Shown: positions 23,500-35,428, counted from the first letter of the stretch. The stretch: 64,000 nucleotides of DNA from Leucocoprinus leucothites (GCA_013368445.1 JAACJO010000020.1:186001-250000); one strand, 5' to 3'. Numbers and translations are program-made. The notes: generated by a model not told the origin, from the letters alone.

Positions 23500-25193
23500 T
23501 TAAATGGCAACTCCACCACCGGAGCGATTGGTATTGGCACAGACAGCATGTGCAGTATGTGACTCAGTGGCTTTGTTTGGGTACCAGGTGTGATCAAACC
23601 TGTTTCTCCAAAATGGACACTTAGTGTCGTTAGCATGGTGATCACCTTTGCATTTGAGACATTTGAAGTTTTCTAGGTGAGGGCATGGGACACCATCAGG
23701 GGTGGCATCACAGGGGGGGGTTTGATTTGGGATTGGCCTTGCAACACCAGGCCATAGAACAATGATTCTCAATGCAATGAGGACCACCACAAATTTGACA
23801 GTGTGCACCAAGAGCACAACATGCATGGGTGGGGTGGCCCCACCGCCAACAGTTTCTACACTGCACAATACCAGGATGCATGCTGGTGGTGCAAATTGTG
23901 CTGATGTGGCACCCGAATTAATAGTACAGTTGACCAACATCTTGGCCTTAGTACTATTTTGTGAATCCCAGATGTCAAACCACCACAACTGCAGTATCTG
24001 ACTTGGGGGAGGCTTTCATAACTTGAGGATGAGCAGCAAGAATAACATTTTCGAAGAGGGATGATTGTCCAAGAGCTTGCTCAACGAACCTGGGGGAAAG
24101 GGGGTTAGGTGAATTGACCACCCAGTATGGGACGCCAACAATTTTTAGGAATGACTTGGATTGTGGGAGATGGGGCTCAATGGGAATAGCATCTCCAAGT
24201 TGCCAGGCTTTTTTCAGCCATGATTTGATGGTGTCAAGGTCATTAGGAGTAGTGACACCAGAGGTAGCAATGGATATTCCGTTATATGATTTGCAAACAG
24301 ATTCAATGTGAAGTTTGGATTGGGCAGCAACAAGGCCATGGTTGCAAAATTCAGCTGCCTTATTGAAATCTTTGATTCAGTCAGCGATAATGTTTCCCTT
24401 GAAAGGGATGAGGACTTGGTGATGAGTGGGCCTGTGCGTTGTTATTTTGGGTTTGGTGCATTGAGCACTTGTAGTTGATGGATCTGGTGCCTGAGTTTGG
24501 GTGCTACCAAAGCCTGCCTTGTACATGGCAAGGACTTTATCATATGAGAGTTTGGGGAAGGCAAGTATCATTTCATGCATTTTGACCCCATCAATATTGG
24601 GAGAAGTTGAAGAGGAAGCTGCTGGCTGGACACCCCATCAGGCAGCATCAGCGAATGACATGTTCTTCTTGTTGAAGTGTTCCATAAGGGGTTTGGTGGA
24701 TGCCTTACGGTCAGGAGGGGGAATGGGAGGCAGCATATCATGGGCACCTTTAGGGTTAGGTTTTGATGGTTGAGCCTGGCCATCAGAAGAGGGGCGCCCA
24801 ACTGAGTGCTCAATGTTTCCATTCCCAATCCTTGAGGTCACATGATTGGAAGGTGGAGGAGGGGCTCGGGAGACACAGATAGGACCAGAGGGCTTAGAAG
24901 ACATAATGTCATTCTTAGCCTTACAGGAGCCTGATATAGACAAAACATTATGTGCTTTGCCAGAAGATGAAACATCATTCTGGGGGAGAGGAAGAGTGCT
25001 CTCACTGGGAGGGGCTTGGTCAATATTCATATGGTCATTGTCGATACGAGCTGTGGAATTAGTCTGCCCAATGACAATGCCAGGTGGGAATAGGGGGGTG
25101 GGGATAAAAGATGGGGAAGGTTTATGTACCTTCTTTCCCTTGCCCTTACCCTTTGGAGGGGGGGAGGAATCTGTCATGGGGATGTTGGAAGGA
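23500..25193 (-). pseudogene. LINE A ORF1 C-terminal part
   Basis: RNA-binding ORF1 protein of LINE A. From 25177 it has a Lys/Pro-rich start (KGKGKGKKVHKPS), a Pro-rich spacer, a core with SFLKIVGVPYWV and WFDIWDSQNSTKAK, and C-terminal knuckles ending CLKCKGDHHANDTKCPFWRN. The core and knuckles match the half-LINE ORF1 proteins. Breaks: TGA near 24637 and 24375, a frameshift near 23990 and another in the knuckles. The frame runs through the ATG at 25177 from upstream (33196 onward), so that ATG is probably not the true start. Confidence 0.75.
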
Positions 25194-25740
25194 TGTCAAG
25201 ATTTGCGAAATGCTGGCACTTACGAAGCACGTGAAAATTATGGAGAGGTCGGTCATTGGCTTCAGCATATGTGCTGTGCCCTTCCGATATCGTGTCGACC
25301 GATTTGGTCTATGAGGAAGATGACAGACAGTGCGAATTGGAATTCAATACTGAAGGAATAACAGACAGAGAATTCAGAGTGGAATCTTAGTTGATATTCA
25401 GAATGAATAATACATGAGCTAGTAGCAACATATTTAAGATAACGCGAAATTGGACAAATAACACGTAAATATCGCGAAGCTCACAATGCGACGATAAACA
25501 AATAAACAGATAAATGAAAAGTAAATAGACAACGACAAACGCGATGCGACGGAGAACAACAAACATAAATGGAATGGTGGAAACGAATATGAGCGCAAAT
25601 GAAAGGATGATAGAATGATGAGCAGAGACAGGCTGCGAAATATTTATAGAAATGATAGATAATGAAAAATCGTGGGAATCAGAAATCAAAAAAAATAGTC
25701 AGAGATCAAATCGGAGAGGTCGCAATCACAGATCGTGACA
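25194..25740 (-). repeat. Gypsy-2 3' LTR
   Basis: 547 bases, TGTCACGATC...CTTGACA read on minus. It keeps CpGs (AACGCGAAA, ATCGCGAAG, GCGACGAT) that the other LTR has lost, and has lost a few that the other keeps. Confidence 0.95.
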
Positions 25741-25820
25741 GTATTCCCCCTTTAGGACCAAGCCCTCAAGGACTTACTGATCCTTGATCCCTTATCAAGA
25801 TCATCTTGCCTCCTACCACC

Positions 25821-27026
25821 ATGGCTCCCTGCTCCTCAAAGAAAACCCCTGACCTAAGTGCAATGACCAATGACGAACTCATGGCCGAGATTCAACATCG
25901 GAACACCAAACAGGGAGCGAACGTACGGCCAGCAATGGCTGCAGTGTCAGGAATGACAATGAGTCAACCCAGCAATAGTGCGACAACGAATCTAGCTTCT
26001 ACTGCAACATGAAGGACTACTAGATCGCGACAGATAGTCCAAAGCGATGATGACAATGATGATGAAGAGGAAGAGTCGCAGATATTGTCGAAGGGTAAGG
26101 GGAGAGCACCAATGAGGGCATCAACATCAGGAATATGCGAAGTAATGGATCATGTATCCGTTCCTGTCGCAACGTCGAGTAGGGCTTCATCAAGCTTCGC
26201 TTGGAAGAAGAACGGTGCCCGTCAGCAGAACCTGACCAATGGGCTACCTTACCGAAAGAGTTATGTGATGTGTTCACAATGCGTTGCTGGGCAGCAGGAG
26301 TGTAAGTCGCAGTGTGGATTAGGGAAATGTACGTATTGTGTGCAAGCAAAGAAGGGGTGTTACGATCTGCAGGATGATCCGAAGAAGGAGGCCTCTAGTT
26401 AAGGAGTGAGCTCGTCGCTGATCAGAACGACAGCATCGAAAAAACAAAAAATAACGGTGCCTCCCATGAGTCAACCATTGCTATTGAGCTCTGGTGATTG
26501 GGGATCGAGTTTCACACCACCTCTGTCTACTCAACCATTGTCCTCTTCACAGTAGAATCTGCCTGAAATCCCACCCGCAGTGGATGATGATACATTTGGA
26601 GCAATAGAGATCAGGTCACCTGCAATCGTCGCTGAACAGGACACTAGGATGGTGGTAAGTTCGTTTGCAGATTTGTGATGCAACATTACTAAAATCACGA
26701 TGAAGTCTCCTCAGCCCCTTCTGCCCCAACTATCATGGGCTCCCGGTCATTCCCCAAGTCTTTCGTGAGAAGTCGCACGATTATCATCAGCAGTGGACAA
26801 TCTGGAGATCACGATGAGGGAAAATACACAGGCACAACTTCAAAATCGGGTTATGTTGCAACAGCAGGTTAGTGTGTTGGATGAGCAGGTGTCGGCATTG
26901 AGGGAGACTATGAGGGTGTTACAGGCACATGGAAGGACACTTGAGAGGCTCGTGGCAATCGAGGAGGTGAAGCTAGCAATGGCGCAGGGATCAAAGGATG
27001 GTGCGGGACGTGGGTATCGGAAATGA
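25821..27026 (+). pseudogene. Antisense passenger gene of gypsy-2: Zn2Cys6-type cluster plus coiled coil
   Basis: A 402-codon frame opposite to gag-pol, starting at an ATG in a strong context (CCACCATGG, 25818-25826) 80 bases inside the LTR and ending about 300 bases from the converging end of pol. The centre (26270-26360) has CX2CX6C-X8-CX2CX6C, the spacing of a fungal Zn2Cys6 DNA-binding cluster, with one extra Cys in the linker. It is preceded by an acidic run and a basic KGKGRAP stretch. The last 75 residues (26793-27026) form a heptad-like coiled coil (LQQQVSVLDEQVSALRETMR). Five stops interrupt it: three TGA, one TAA, one TAG, all explainable by C-to-T. A transcription-factor-like role is inference. 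Confidence 0.65.
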
Positions 27027-27322
27027 GGGAAGGAGGGAGTAGAAAGGGAAAGGACTATAAAGAAAAGGACTATGAAGATCGCTGTCGTCATCATCTCTGC
27101 TTTTAATGAAGAATAATTGTATACTACTCGAATGTTTTTCTTTTGGTTTTTCTTGTTTTGTAATAAATGATATCTTGATGGAATGAAGTGAGTATGGTGT
27201 GAAAGAAAAGGAAAGTGAAAATGAGATGTTAAGGACTGGGAATATCGACTTGGAATGAAAAGGAATGTTGTGAAGAATATGCGAGAATGTCTGTAAAAGA
27301 TTGAAAATGATAGTGAGTAGTA

Positions 27323-30300
27323 TTAAAGTGAAGAGAGAGGTCCAGGTTTATTGGGGTACATGCGGTGGAAGTCAGAAACTAGGTCTATGGCATGTTCGAG
27401 CTCTGTCGCAAGTAACCACGACTCTGCTTCATCCGTATCTTCGTAACCAAGCCATACTACTTTGTAAAGGAGTTTACAAGCATGTTGATGTCAATCGATC
27501 TTTGAATCAACGATGCGATCAACTTCATATTCTGGTTCTCCATCAACCTCCACTGCAGATGGTGGTGATGCGATGCGATTTGGAATGGAGCTAGGGGTGA
27601 AAGGTTCGAGCATGGAAACATGGAATACAGGATGAACAGCATGCATAGAGTCAGGAAGTCAAAGAGTAAAAGAATGTGAACCTGGTTGGGAAATAATTTC
27701 GTAGGGTCCAAGGTATTTTTCGGAGAGTTTCTTCAAAGGTCTCGTCGTGCGGAAGTACTGCACTTTGACAAAGACCTTATCACCAATCTTAAATGCAGGT
27801 GCAACAAGACGGTGATCATCAGCATTGGCCTGATAGTGACGCTGGGCATGAGCAATTTCCAACTTGAGAGTCGAATGTAGTTTGTCTAAATCCACAGCAA
27901 AGTTGCGAGCATGAGCTGATGCAAGATCCCTCTCAGGGTGAACTGTGATATTAGGGTGGTAACCTTTATTAGTGAAGAACGGAGAGATACCAGTGGTAGT
28001 GGAAGGAGAATTATTGAAAGCAAACTCAGGTATAGGTAATAGGTCGGACCAATTACTCTGTTGGTAGTTGCAATAAATGCACAAGTACTGTTCAAGAGTT
28101 TGGTTAGTTCGTTCAGTCCGACTGTCACCTTCAGGATGATAACCCGACATGAAGTGTAACTTCATGTCCAAAGCTTCTCCTAGTGATTGGAAAAAGTGCG
28201 AAACAAATTCCGAACCATGTTCAGAGGTAACATTAGCAGGAATACCATGTTTGGAGAAGACATGAATGATGAAGAGTTTAGCGAGTTCTGTGGAAGTAAT
28301 GGTATCATGAGTTGGAATGAAAATCACTTGTTTAGTTAGCCTATCCACAATGACCAGAATTGAGTCAAACCCTGAGGACTTTGGAAGTTTTTCGATGAAA
28401 TCCATAGAAATTGAATCCCAAGGTTGTGATGGTATGGGAAGTTGCTTGAGAGTTCCATAGGGACAATGGCGTCGAGCTTTCAATCTTGAACAGGTAACAC
28501 AACTTTTGCAGTAATCCTTGACAAAGTTGCAGATATTTGGCCACATATACTCATGGCGAACAAGTTCTAGAGTTTTGTTTTGACTGAAATGGCCAGCGAG
28601 TGCATGGTCGTGATAGTACTGCAAAATGCGCAAATGAAGATTGTTAGTATCGGGAACGTAGATTCTACCATCAAGTAACAAGAAACCCTCGGAGTCTTTG
28701 GACCAGCGACCCTCTGGATGAGCGAAATGATTGGAAACAGAATCGTCAGTGGAAATAGTGGAAAGAATGTCTGTGCGAAGTTGCGAAATGTCCATAATAA
28801 GACCAGCATGCAGTGCAGGTGTATAAAGATATGAAGCAGGAATAGAAGTAGAAAGTTGTTCGTTAGTAAAGACAGGTCGGAAATTGTGAGGATTAACTGT
28901 GGTGTAGCCATTTTTCCCCCTTTTGGGTAGACGTCCCAACATCTAGTTAGGGCATCTGGTTTTGTTCCAAGCTTACCAGGTCTAAATCGAATAACAAGGT
29001 TGAACTGTGATAAGAACTCGGACCATCTGGCTTGTCTGTGCGTTAGTATCTTTGTGGTAGAGAAATACTCAAGGTTCCTATGATCGGTGACCACATCGAT
29101 AGGAAGCGCAGCGCCTTCTAGATAATGGCGCCAGATTCAGAATGCTTCAAAAATTGCAAGCAGTTCCTTGTCATGGGTGTCGTAGTTAAGCTTGGATGTG
29201 GAAAATGTACAGGAATGGAAAGCGATAGGGTGAATATCTCCATCAGGAGCAATGATAGAGAGTATAGCTGCCAGAGCATAGTCAGAGGCATCAGTTTCCA
29301 CAATAATTTGTGTATCGGGAATCCAATGGGTAAGAACTGGTGCACGTGTAAAGGCCTCCTTGAGGGAGTTAAAAGCCTTGCAAGCTTTTTTGTCAAAGTT
29401 CCACTGTATGTGTTTTCGCGTGAGGCGAGTTAGTGGTACAACAATATCGGAATAACCATAAATGAAATGATGATAGAAGTTCACGAAACCAAGGAAGGAT
29501 TGTATGTCCTTGACCTTCTTCGGTTCGGGCCAGTCCTGGATAGTTTTTACCTTTTCTTCTGACATTTTCAGACCGTCTGGAGAAAGAATGTAGCTGAGGT
29601 ATTCGACTGTGTCAGTGTGGAACTTGCATTTATCAGCACGAGCATAAAGGCCATTTTGGCGCAACCTTTTAAGGACTTTGCGAATGTGTTTGCGATGCGA
29701 ATTAATGTCCTCCGAATATATGAGAATATCATCAAGATAAACGGTTACGCACGTATCAAGAAGATCCTTGAAAATGTCATTCATGAATCACTGGAAGGCA
29801 GCAGGAGCATTGGTGAGACCGAAAGGCATCACAAGCCACTTGAATGAACCATAGTGAGTGCGGAATGCAGTTTTCCACTCATCGCCTTCAGCAATACGAA
29901 CCAAATGATAAGCATGTTGGAGATCAATCTTGGTATAGGTACCAGCCTTTCGCGGAGAGTCCAGCAAGTCAGAAATGAGTGGTAGTGGGTAGCGATCTTT
30001 CCTAGTGATTTGGTTAAGACCACGGAAATCAACACAGAGTCGAAGAGAGCCATCTTTCTTTTTGATGAAGAGAACAGGAGCACCATGAGGAGAATTAGAA
30101 GGTCGAATAAAACCAATGGAAAGATTTTTGTCAATGAATTCTTGGAGTGCAGCAAGCTCAACCTGCGAAAGCGAATAAATCATTCCGACAGGAGGAGAAG
30201 TGCCTTCCTTGAGATTAATGCACAAGTTGTAAGGTCAGTGAGGTGGAAGAGTGTCAGCATGGGATTTGCTGAAAACATCTGCAAATTCGTGATATTCCGA

Positions 30301-31022
30301 AGGAACGTTAGAAAGGTTGATGGGATCCTGCGAAGAAGAAGAAGCAGCTCCAGCCACAGATGAGCACTGGAGATCCAGACCAAAATGCATAGAGCCAGGT
30401 TGACGACAGACACGCGCAAATGCAGCTGCGCCAATCAGTCGAACATCAGGTCGAGAAGGAGAAGAATCAGGAACTGGTGAGATTGTATCAGGAGCCGGTG
30501 ATTCAGCAGAGATAGGCGCGCAAACAGAAGGAGTAGCAAGATCTGATTGCAGAGTAGATTGGAAAGCGATTTGACCTGAAACCCAATCAATCAATGGATT
30601 GTAGCGGGCAAGCCAATTATGTCCAAGAACCACAGAGCAAGACGGATCAAGCTGAGTGATATAGAAGTCCAGATTTATACATTCACCAGTTGGAAACGAG
30701 ATAGGGATTTTCGCAATCTCTGAAATGAACGAATTAAATGAATCATCAAACAATCGCAACTCTACAGGAGGAATCAGAATAGTGGGTACATGATATTTAC
30801 GAATAAGCAAATTGTCTATGAAGCAATGAGTCGAACCACTATCAACGAGCACAGTAAGTGAAATAGGGAGTGAAGAAGATTTGTCCAAAAGCAAAGAAGA
30901 AGTAAGCGAAATATGAAGAGAGTTCGGATCAGAAAGAGCGGACGCGTTGAGTTGAATACTCTCTGAAGCACAGGAGAGTTCAACGTGATCCTCAGCCTGT
31001 GCAGAGTTCTGAGGATCACTTG
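27323..31022 (-). pseudogene. Gypsy-2 Pol: protease, RT, RNase H, integrase, chromodomain
   Basis: Protease LVDSGSTHCFIDN (about 30845), RT entry [20 protein letters not shown] (about 30110) and catalytic YLDD (about 29730), RNase H (ETDASDYALAAIL, about 29305), integrase with an HHCC-type finger (28600-28470) and core (DFIEKLPKSSGFDSILVIVD, TSEHGSEF, SRTERTNQTLE), and a C-terminal chromodomain (YEVDRIVDS...YKVVWLGYEDEAESW, about 27560-27400). Breaks: TGA at about 30232 and 29785, a frameshift at a C/T run near 28920, and stops after 27659. The frame is -1 relative to gag and is entered at an A6 run just before the gag stop (31026-31031). Confidence 0.9.
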
Positions 31023-32603
31023 CTATTTTTTCGAACTCTCGGATTGAGAGCCCAAAGGTTGCAAAGCATCCTTGGAGTCTGCGTTGGCCTTGGCTTTTTG
31101 CCCTTTAGGCTTGTTCACGTTAGAAGAAGAAGAAGAAGAAGAATTGGAATTATTATTAGTATTACTGGACTCGTTCTTGCAAGGACAATCGCGAATCATG
31201 TGGTTTCCACCACAGTATAAGCATTGTCCATTTGCGATGCGGCGCTGATGCTCTTGAGCAGTCAGCTTACCGTCCTTGTTGAGTTTTCCGGCGAGAGGAT
31301 TGGAGGGTTGTGATGAGGAAGAAGGATTTGATGATTTCTGGAATGGTTTAGGATTGTTGGAAGGAGGATTGGAAGGTGTGTTGGACTGTTGTGATGAATT
31401 CTGCTGGTGATTGTTGTTGTTCTTCCCCTTGTTTTTATCCTGCTGGTTCTGCTGGTTCTGCGTATTAGGACACGTTGAAGACTGACCTGGTTTTTCACCA
31501 GTACGCTTCTTTTTGCGGACATGGGACCAGTAGTTGTTGTCAATTTGCATAGCGAGACATCACATAGCAACAAGGGAAGAGGGTTTGCCAGTAGGAGAGC
31601 TGGAAATGATGTCGGAAATGCGATCTGGAAGGCCTCAATAATAGCAGTAAACTAGGACATTGTTGGGCCATCCCAAGATACTAGCGAGTCATGAGAACTC
31701 AATGTTATACTTGGTTATAGTCCAGTTATGACCCATGTGAAGGTGTTCCAACTCCTCCACTGCCTCTGTCTCGTGATCAAGGGCCCCAAAATTCTTGCAC
31801 AACTCGTCCGCAAACAATTGGAAATCCTAAAACCAGGAAATGACGTCCCAATCGTACTCCACTTGAAGAACCGTTTGAAAGTGCTGCTGAGCGGGTCCCT
31901 TGAGAAAGGTCATCGCAAAGCTAACCTTCACACGTTCTGTAGTGAATTGTGACAGGTTAGTATTGAAGTATAAACGGCATTGAAAAAGGAACTCGTCTAG
32001 TTTCTGAGGCTTGGAGCCATCAAATGTGTCAGGCTCTTTAGCCTGAATGCGTTCCGTTTTAATGACAGGCTGGGGAGTATGGTTGCAATTTTCGAGATTA
32101 GTTGCAAAACGATCCATAATGTTCAGGAATCATTCTTCAGGGTCTGGGTTTTGATGACAGCGGCGACAAGGAGGCTCATCAGGCTCATCCTCTGGGTCAC
32201 CTTCATCATCAGGATCATCATCGGGAGGACCTCCATCGCCATCTCCACCTCCTGCATCAGCACCATCATTATCCAAATGTTCATCATCCTGACCCAAATC
32301 TTCAGGTTTGAAAAATTGGGTATTGCCCTCCGGTTCTTGTGCGTTATTCTCCTCTTCCTCCTCGTTGTCTTCATTGTGGTCAACACTGACCTGGTCGCGC
32401 TCAGGCTGGGGTTCATCTTCTTCGGACTCATGAATAGTCCTACGCGAAGCTTCACGCCCATTTCGAGGTGGACCTGAAAACCGAGGAGTAGAAGGAGCGC
32501 CACCTCTACCACGAGTAGAAGGTGCATGTCAAGAGGGAAGTGGATGATTCTGGACAGAAATACCATGAGTACGAGCAGTATTGCGAGTAAGTGTTGTAGA
32601 CAT
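31023..32603 (-). pseudogene. Gypsy-2 Gag (capsid and zinc knuckle)
   Basis: The start is the ATG at 32603, 41 bases inside the 5' LTR. An acidic Asp/Glu/Gly-rich N-terminus (32400-32150) is followed by a Ty3-type capsid region (KLDEFLFQCRLYFNTN, about 32010) and a single CCHC knuckle (CLYCGGNHMIRDC, about 31220), then a Ser/Asn-rich tail. In-frame stops (five TGA, one TAG) are all explainable by C-to-T. Gag ends TCG AAA AAA TAG, and pol continues in the -1 frame from the same A run. Confidence 0.85.
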
Positions 32604-32630
32604 ATTAAGAGAACAATACCAAAAGTTGGG

Positions 32631-32641
32631 ATTCTGAATAT
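32631..32641 (-). promoter_or_regulatory. Gypsy-2 self-primer binding site
   Basis: On minus, ATATTCAGAAT starts two bases after the 5' LTR and is exactly complementary to ATTCTGAATAT within the LTR (32844-32854), which lies about 30 bases downstream of a TATA-like TTAAATA (32881-32887). This is the same self-priming geometry as gypsy-1 and gypsy-3. Confidence 0.55.
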
Positions 32642-32643
32642 AC

Positions 32644-33190
32644 TGTCAAGATTTGCGAAATGCCAGCGCTTACGAAGCACGCAAAAATTACGGAGAGGTC
32701 GGTTGTTGGCTTCAGCATATGTGCTGCGCCCTTCCAATATTGCGTCGACCGATTTGGTCTATGAGGAAGATGACAGACAGTGCGAATTGAAATTCAACAC
32801 TGAAGGAATAATGGACAGAGAATTCAGAGTGGAATCTTAGTCAATATTCAGAATGAATAATACATGAGCTAGTAGCAACATATTTAAGATAACACAAAAT
32901 TGGACAAATAACATGTAAATATCATGAAGCTCACAATGCAATGATAAACAAATAAACAGATAAACGAAAAGTAAATAGACAATGACAAACACGATGCGAC
33001 GGAGAATAACAAACATAAATGGAATGGCAGAAATGAATATGAGTGCAAATGAAAGGATGATAGAATGATGAGCGGAGACAGGCTGCGAAATATTTATAGA
33101 AATGATAGATAATGAAAAATCGCGGGAATTGGAAATCGAAAAAAATAGTCGGAGATCAAATCAGAGAGGTCATGATCGCAGATCGTGACA
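32644..33190 (-). repeat. Gypsy-2 5' LTR
   Basis: 547 bases, ending against the TSD AAGGA at 33191-33195. It carries CA/TG at many sites where the partner LTR has CG. Confidence 0.95.
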
Positions 33191-33809
33191 AAGGAGGGCT
33201 GAGATATTGTCTCAGTGCCTCAATGATCATAAGTCTGCTTTCGCCATTGATGGGTAAGCAGTCCCAGCCTGACTCAAACATAGTGGTGAGTAGACAGTAG
33301 ATTGGCTCCCCCATTTGGGGAAACCTCAGGTCTTTCTCACCAGGCCATAGGCCCAGCCCAGTGCGATGTTTGAAGAAATTAGTAACATATTTAAGCACCT
33401 CAAGTGCTTTGAAGGCAGCTTCACCGACAATAACAGTTTCTTTGGTGGCTGTGTTTGATGGATCCTTGAGATCCAGGAGATGTGGCTGTGCAGGCCTAGA
33501 TTCCTGTGGCTGTGCAGGCCTAGATTCCTGTGGCTGTGCATTGATGTCACCAGTGACATCATGTGTGACATCAAGTGTGACATCATTAGTATCAGATGAA
33601 CTGGCAAAAAAGGTAGCTGGAGTGCCAGTTGGCCCAGCTTTGGCTGACTCAGCAGATCTATGGATCGCATGAGGCAGCCTTAAGGTGGGTGGGGGTCCAA
33701 AGAACTGATTGGTAAGTACCCCCATTTTCGAGTATCCCATCCTCTTGGTTGCTCCATGCATCCCCGCAAGAGTTCAAATTCAAAGGATCAGGTGGTTGAA
33801 GCTCACCTA
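33191..33809 (-). pseudogene. LINE A, piece 3 of 5: ORF1 middle segment
   Basis: Lies between gypsy-2 (TSD AAGGA) and Tc1-1 (TA). The open minus frame 33761-33196 includes a short repeated QPQESRPA (33480-33545) and ESGWDCLPINGESRLM. After removal of gypsy-2 the frame runs on as RQYLSPPSNIPMTDSS into 25177. It is the part of ORF1 between the acidic N-terminus and the Pro-rich spacer. A frame change separates it from piece 5. Confidence 0.65.
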
Positions 33810-35402
33810 CAGTGGCTCAAAAAACTGTCCCAATGTTTTCGCATTTTGGACATATTTGCTAATACCAGGGCAGATATATGGCCTAGCATCCTGAAAATAT
33901 TCACACAGGTACCTTGACATATTGGGCGCATATATTGCCATGATCACATGACCTTGTCCATCAATGAATTAATAATGAATTATCGAAAATATCTACTCAT
34001 TGGGACAGTTTTTTGACCCCCTGTCAGCCTCCCAGTATCTACCTTGTAACATGCCAGGGGAGCATCAGGGCAGGCGTGGGAGTAATAAACAAGATCATGT
34101 GACCTTGGTTGACATGTTGAGATGGCTACAACTGTCTTTCTTCCTGCCACTACATCATGAAAGCTATCTCCTCTACCCAATACTCCCAAGTCACTTCTCT
34201 TCTCAAAGATGGCTATTCCTTGCGCCAGATTGAACATAAAACTGGTCTAGGAAAGTCTACTGTTGGGAGGATCAAGAAAGAAGTTGATGGGGACAAGGAA
34301 AACAACAAGGGAGGACGTCCTTCCAAGCTTTCTCCTCGTGATAAAAAAGCAATAATTCACCAAATAACCTCTGGAAAGCTAGACAATGCTGTCCAGGCTA
34401 CAACTTTCATTAACTCTACTCTGTCTGACCCTGTCACACCCCAAACTGTCAGAAATACCCTTCAGGATAATGGATTTCGCTCTGTAACCAAGATCAAACG
34501 ACCTCTACTCAAAAAGTGACATCGTGAGGAACGCCTTGACTTTGCACATGAACATAGGAATTGGACAGTGGAGGACTGGAAGAGGGTGTTGTGGACAGAT
34601 GAAACAAAGATCAACAGGATTGGGTCAGATGGAAAGGTGTATACCTGGAAGGAGAGGGGGGAACCACTGTCAGATAGGACCACTCTCCCTACTGTCAAAC
34701 ATGGAGGAGGTGGTAACATGATGGTGTGGGGGTGTATGGGGTGGAATGGGGTAGGAAAGCTAATAGAGGTTCAAGGGAATATGGATGCAGTGCAATACTG
34801 CGAGATTTTGGACAATGGGGTGGTGGAAAGCTTTGAAAAGTTGGAGATGGAGGAGGAGGAGAGGATATTCCAGCAGGATAATGACCCAAAACACACCTCA
34901 AAACTGGGACAACAATGGTTTGTGGACAACAACATTCAAGTTCTACCATGGCCTGCACAATCCCCTGACCTAAATCCCATTGAACACCTCTGGACCTACC
35001 TGAAGGACCAGCTGAAGGCATATGAAAGACCACCCAAGGGAGTATTTGAATTGTGGGAGAGGCTAGTAGAGGAGTGGAATAAGATTCCAGCAGAAAGGTG
35101 CCAAAGGCTGATAGAAACCATGCCCAGAAGGATTGAGGCAGTTATCAGGGCAAGAGGAGGTCATACAAAGTATTGAGTAGGTAGATAACAGAGGGTCAAA
35201 AAACTGTCCCAATGAGTAGATATTTTCGATAATTCATTATTAATTCATTGATGGACAAGGTCATGTGATCATGGCAATATATGCGCCCAATATGTCAAGG
35301 TACCTGTGTGAATATTTTCAGGATGCTAGGCCATATATCTGCCCTGGTATTAGCAAATATGTCCAAAATGCGAAAACATTGGGACAGTTTTTTGAGCCAC
35401 TG
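33810..35402 (+). mobile_element. Tc1-1: Tc1-like DNA transposon with about 215-base inverted repeats
   Basis: Inverted repeats of about 215 bases (33810 to about 34024 and about 35188 to 35402), identical by eye, are flanked by TA on both sides (33808-33809, 35403-35404). The repeat begins CAGTGGCTCAAAAAACTG, and near its inner end has the same motif inverted (CATTGGGACAGTTTTTTGAC), probably the inner transposase site. One transposase gene lies between them. Confidence 0.95.
34157..35176 (+). pseudogene. Tc1-like transposase (DD34E), one TGA
   Basis: Cut-and-paste transposase of 339 residues, typical for Tc1. It has an N-terminal helix-turn-helix (LLKDGYSLRQIEHKTGLGKS), a basic GRPSKLSPRDKK linker and second DNA-binding region, and a catalytic core with D148 (WTDETK), D241 (QDNDPKHTS) and E276 (NPIEHLW), exactly 34 residues between the last two. 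The only lesion is TGA at 34517-34519 (KK*HREERLDFA), which fits CGA arginine. There is no intron. A single reversible base change separates it from an open frame, so it is younger than its surroundings. Confidence 0.9.
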
Positions 35403-35428
35403 TACGAACCCCTCTCCAAATGGGCGGA
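35403..35428 (-). other. LINE A, piece 4 of 5 (26 bases)
   Basis: The short stretch between the TA of Tc1-1 and the TSD GCGGA of the solo LTR. Removing both insertions gives a minus-strand reading FRPFGEGFVGELQPPDP across pieces 5, 4 and 3, which supports continuity. Confidence 0.6.

Larger units (their letters stand above)
22154..25193 (-). mobile_element. LINE A, piece 2 of 5 (ORF1 C-terminus and endonuclease)
   Basis: Bounded by gypsy-1 on the left (TSD AGATG) and gypsy-2 on the right (TSD AAGGA at 25189-25193 and 33191-33195). It carries the end of ORF1 and the beginning of ORF2 on the minus strand. The ORF2 frame continues into 10229 after removal of gypsy-1, and the ORF1 frame continues from 33196 after removal of gypsy-2. 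Confidence 0.85.
25194..33190 (-). mobile_element. Gypsy-2: degenerate chromodomain Ty3/gypsy element with an antisense gene
   Basis: 7997 bases with two 547-base LTRs (25194-25740, 32644-33190) and the perfect TSD AAGGA (25189-25193, 33191-33195). gag and pol run on minus, from 32603 to about 27325. Between the pol end and the 3' LTR lies an opposed gene (25821-27026, plus). A polypurine tract (AAAGGGGGAATAC on minus) adjoins the 3' LTR at 25741. LTR differences are mainly CpG-type transitions. Both coding strands carry stops. Confidence 0.95.

Noticed and set aside
32123..32737. A 204-codon minus frame at the start of gypsy-2
   Set aside because: It begins inside the LTR and is hydrophobic noise; the gag frame from 32603 carries the capsid region.
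33480..33545. Short tandem repeat that could suggest a CRISPR-like or regulatory array
   Set aside because: It is a 24-base in-frame duplication (QPQESRPA) inside LINE A ORF1, and the window is eukaryotic.
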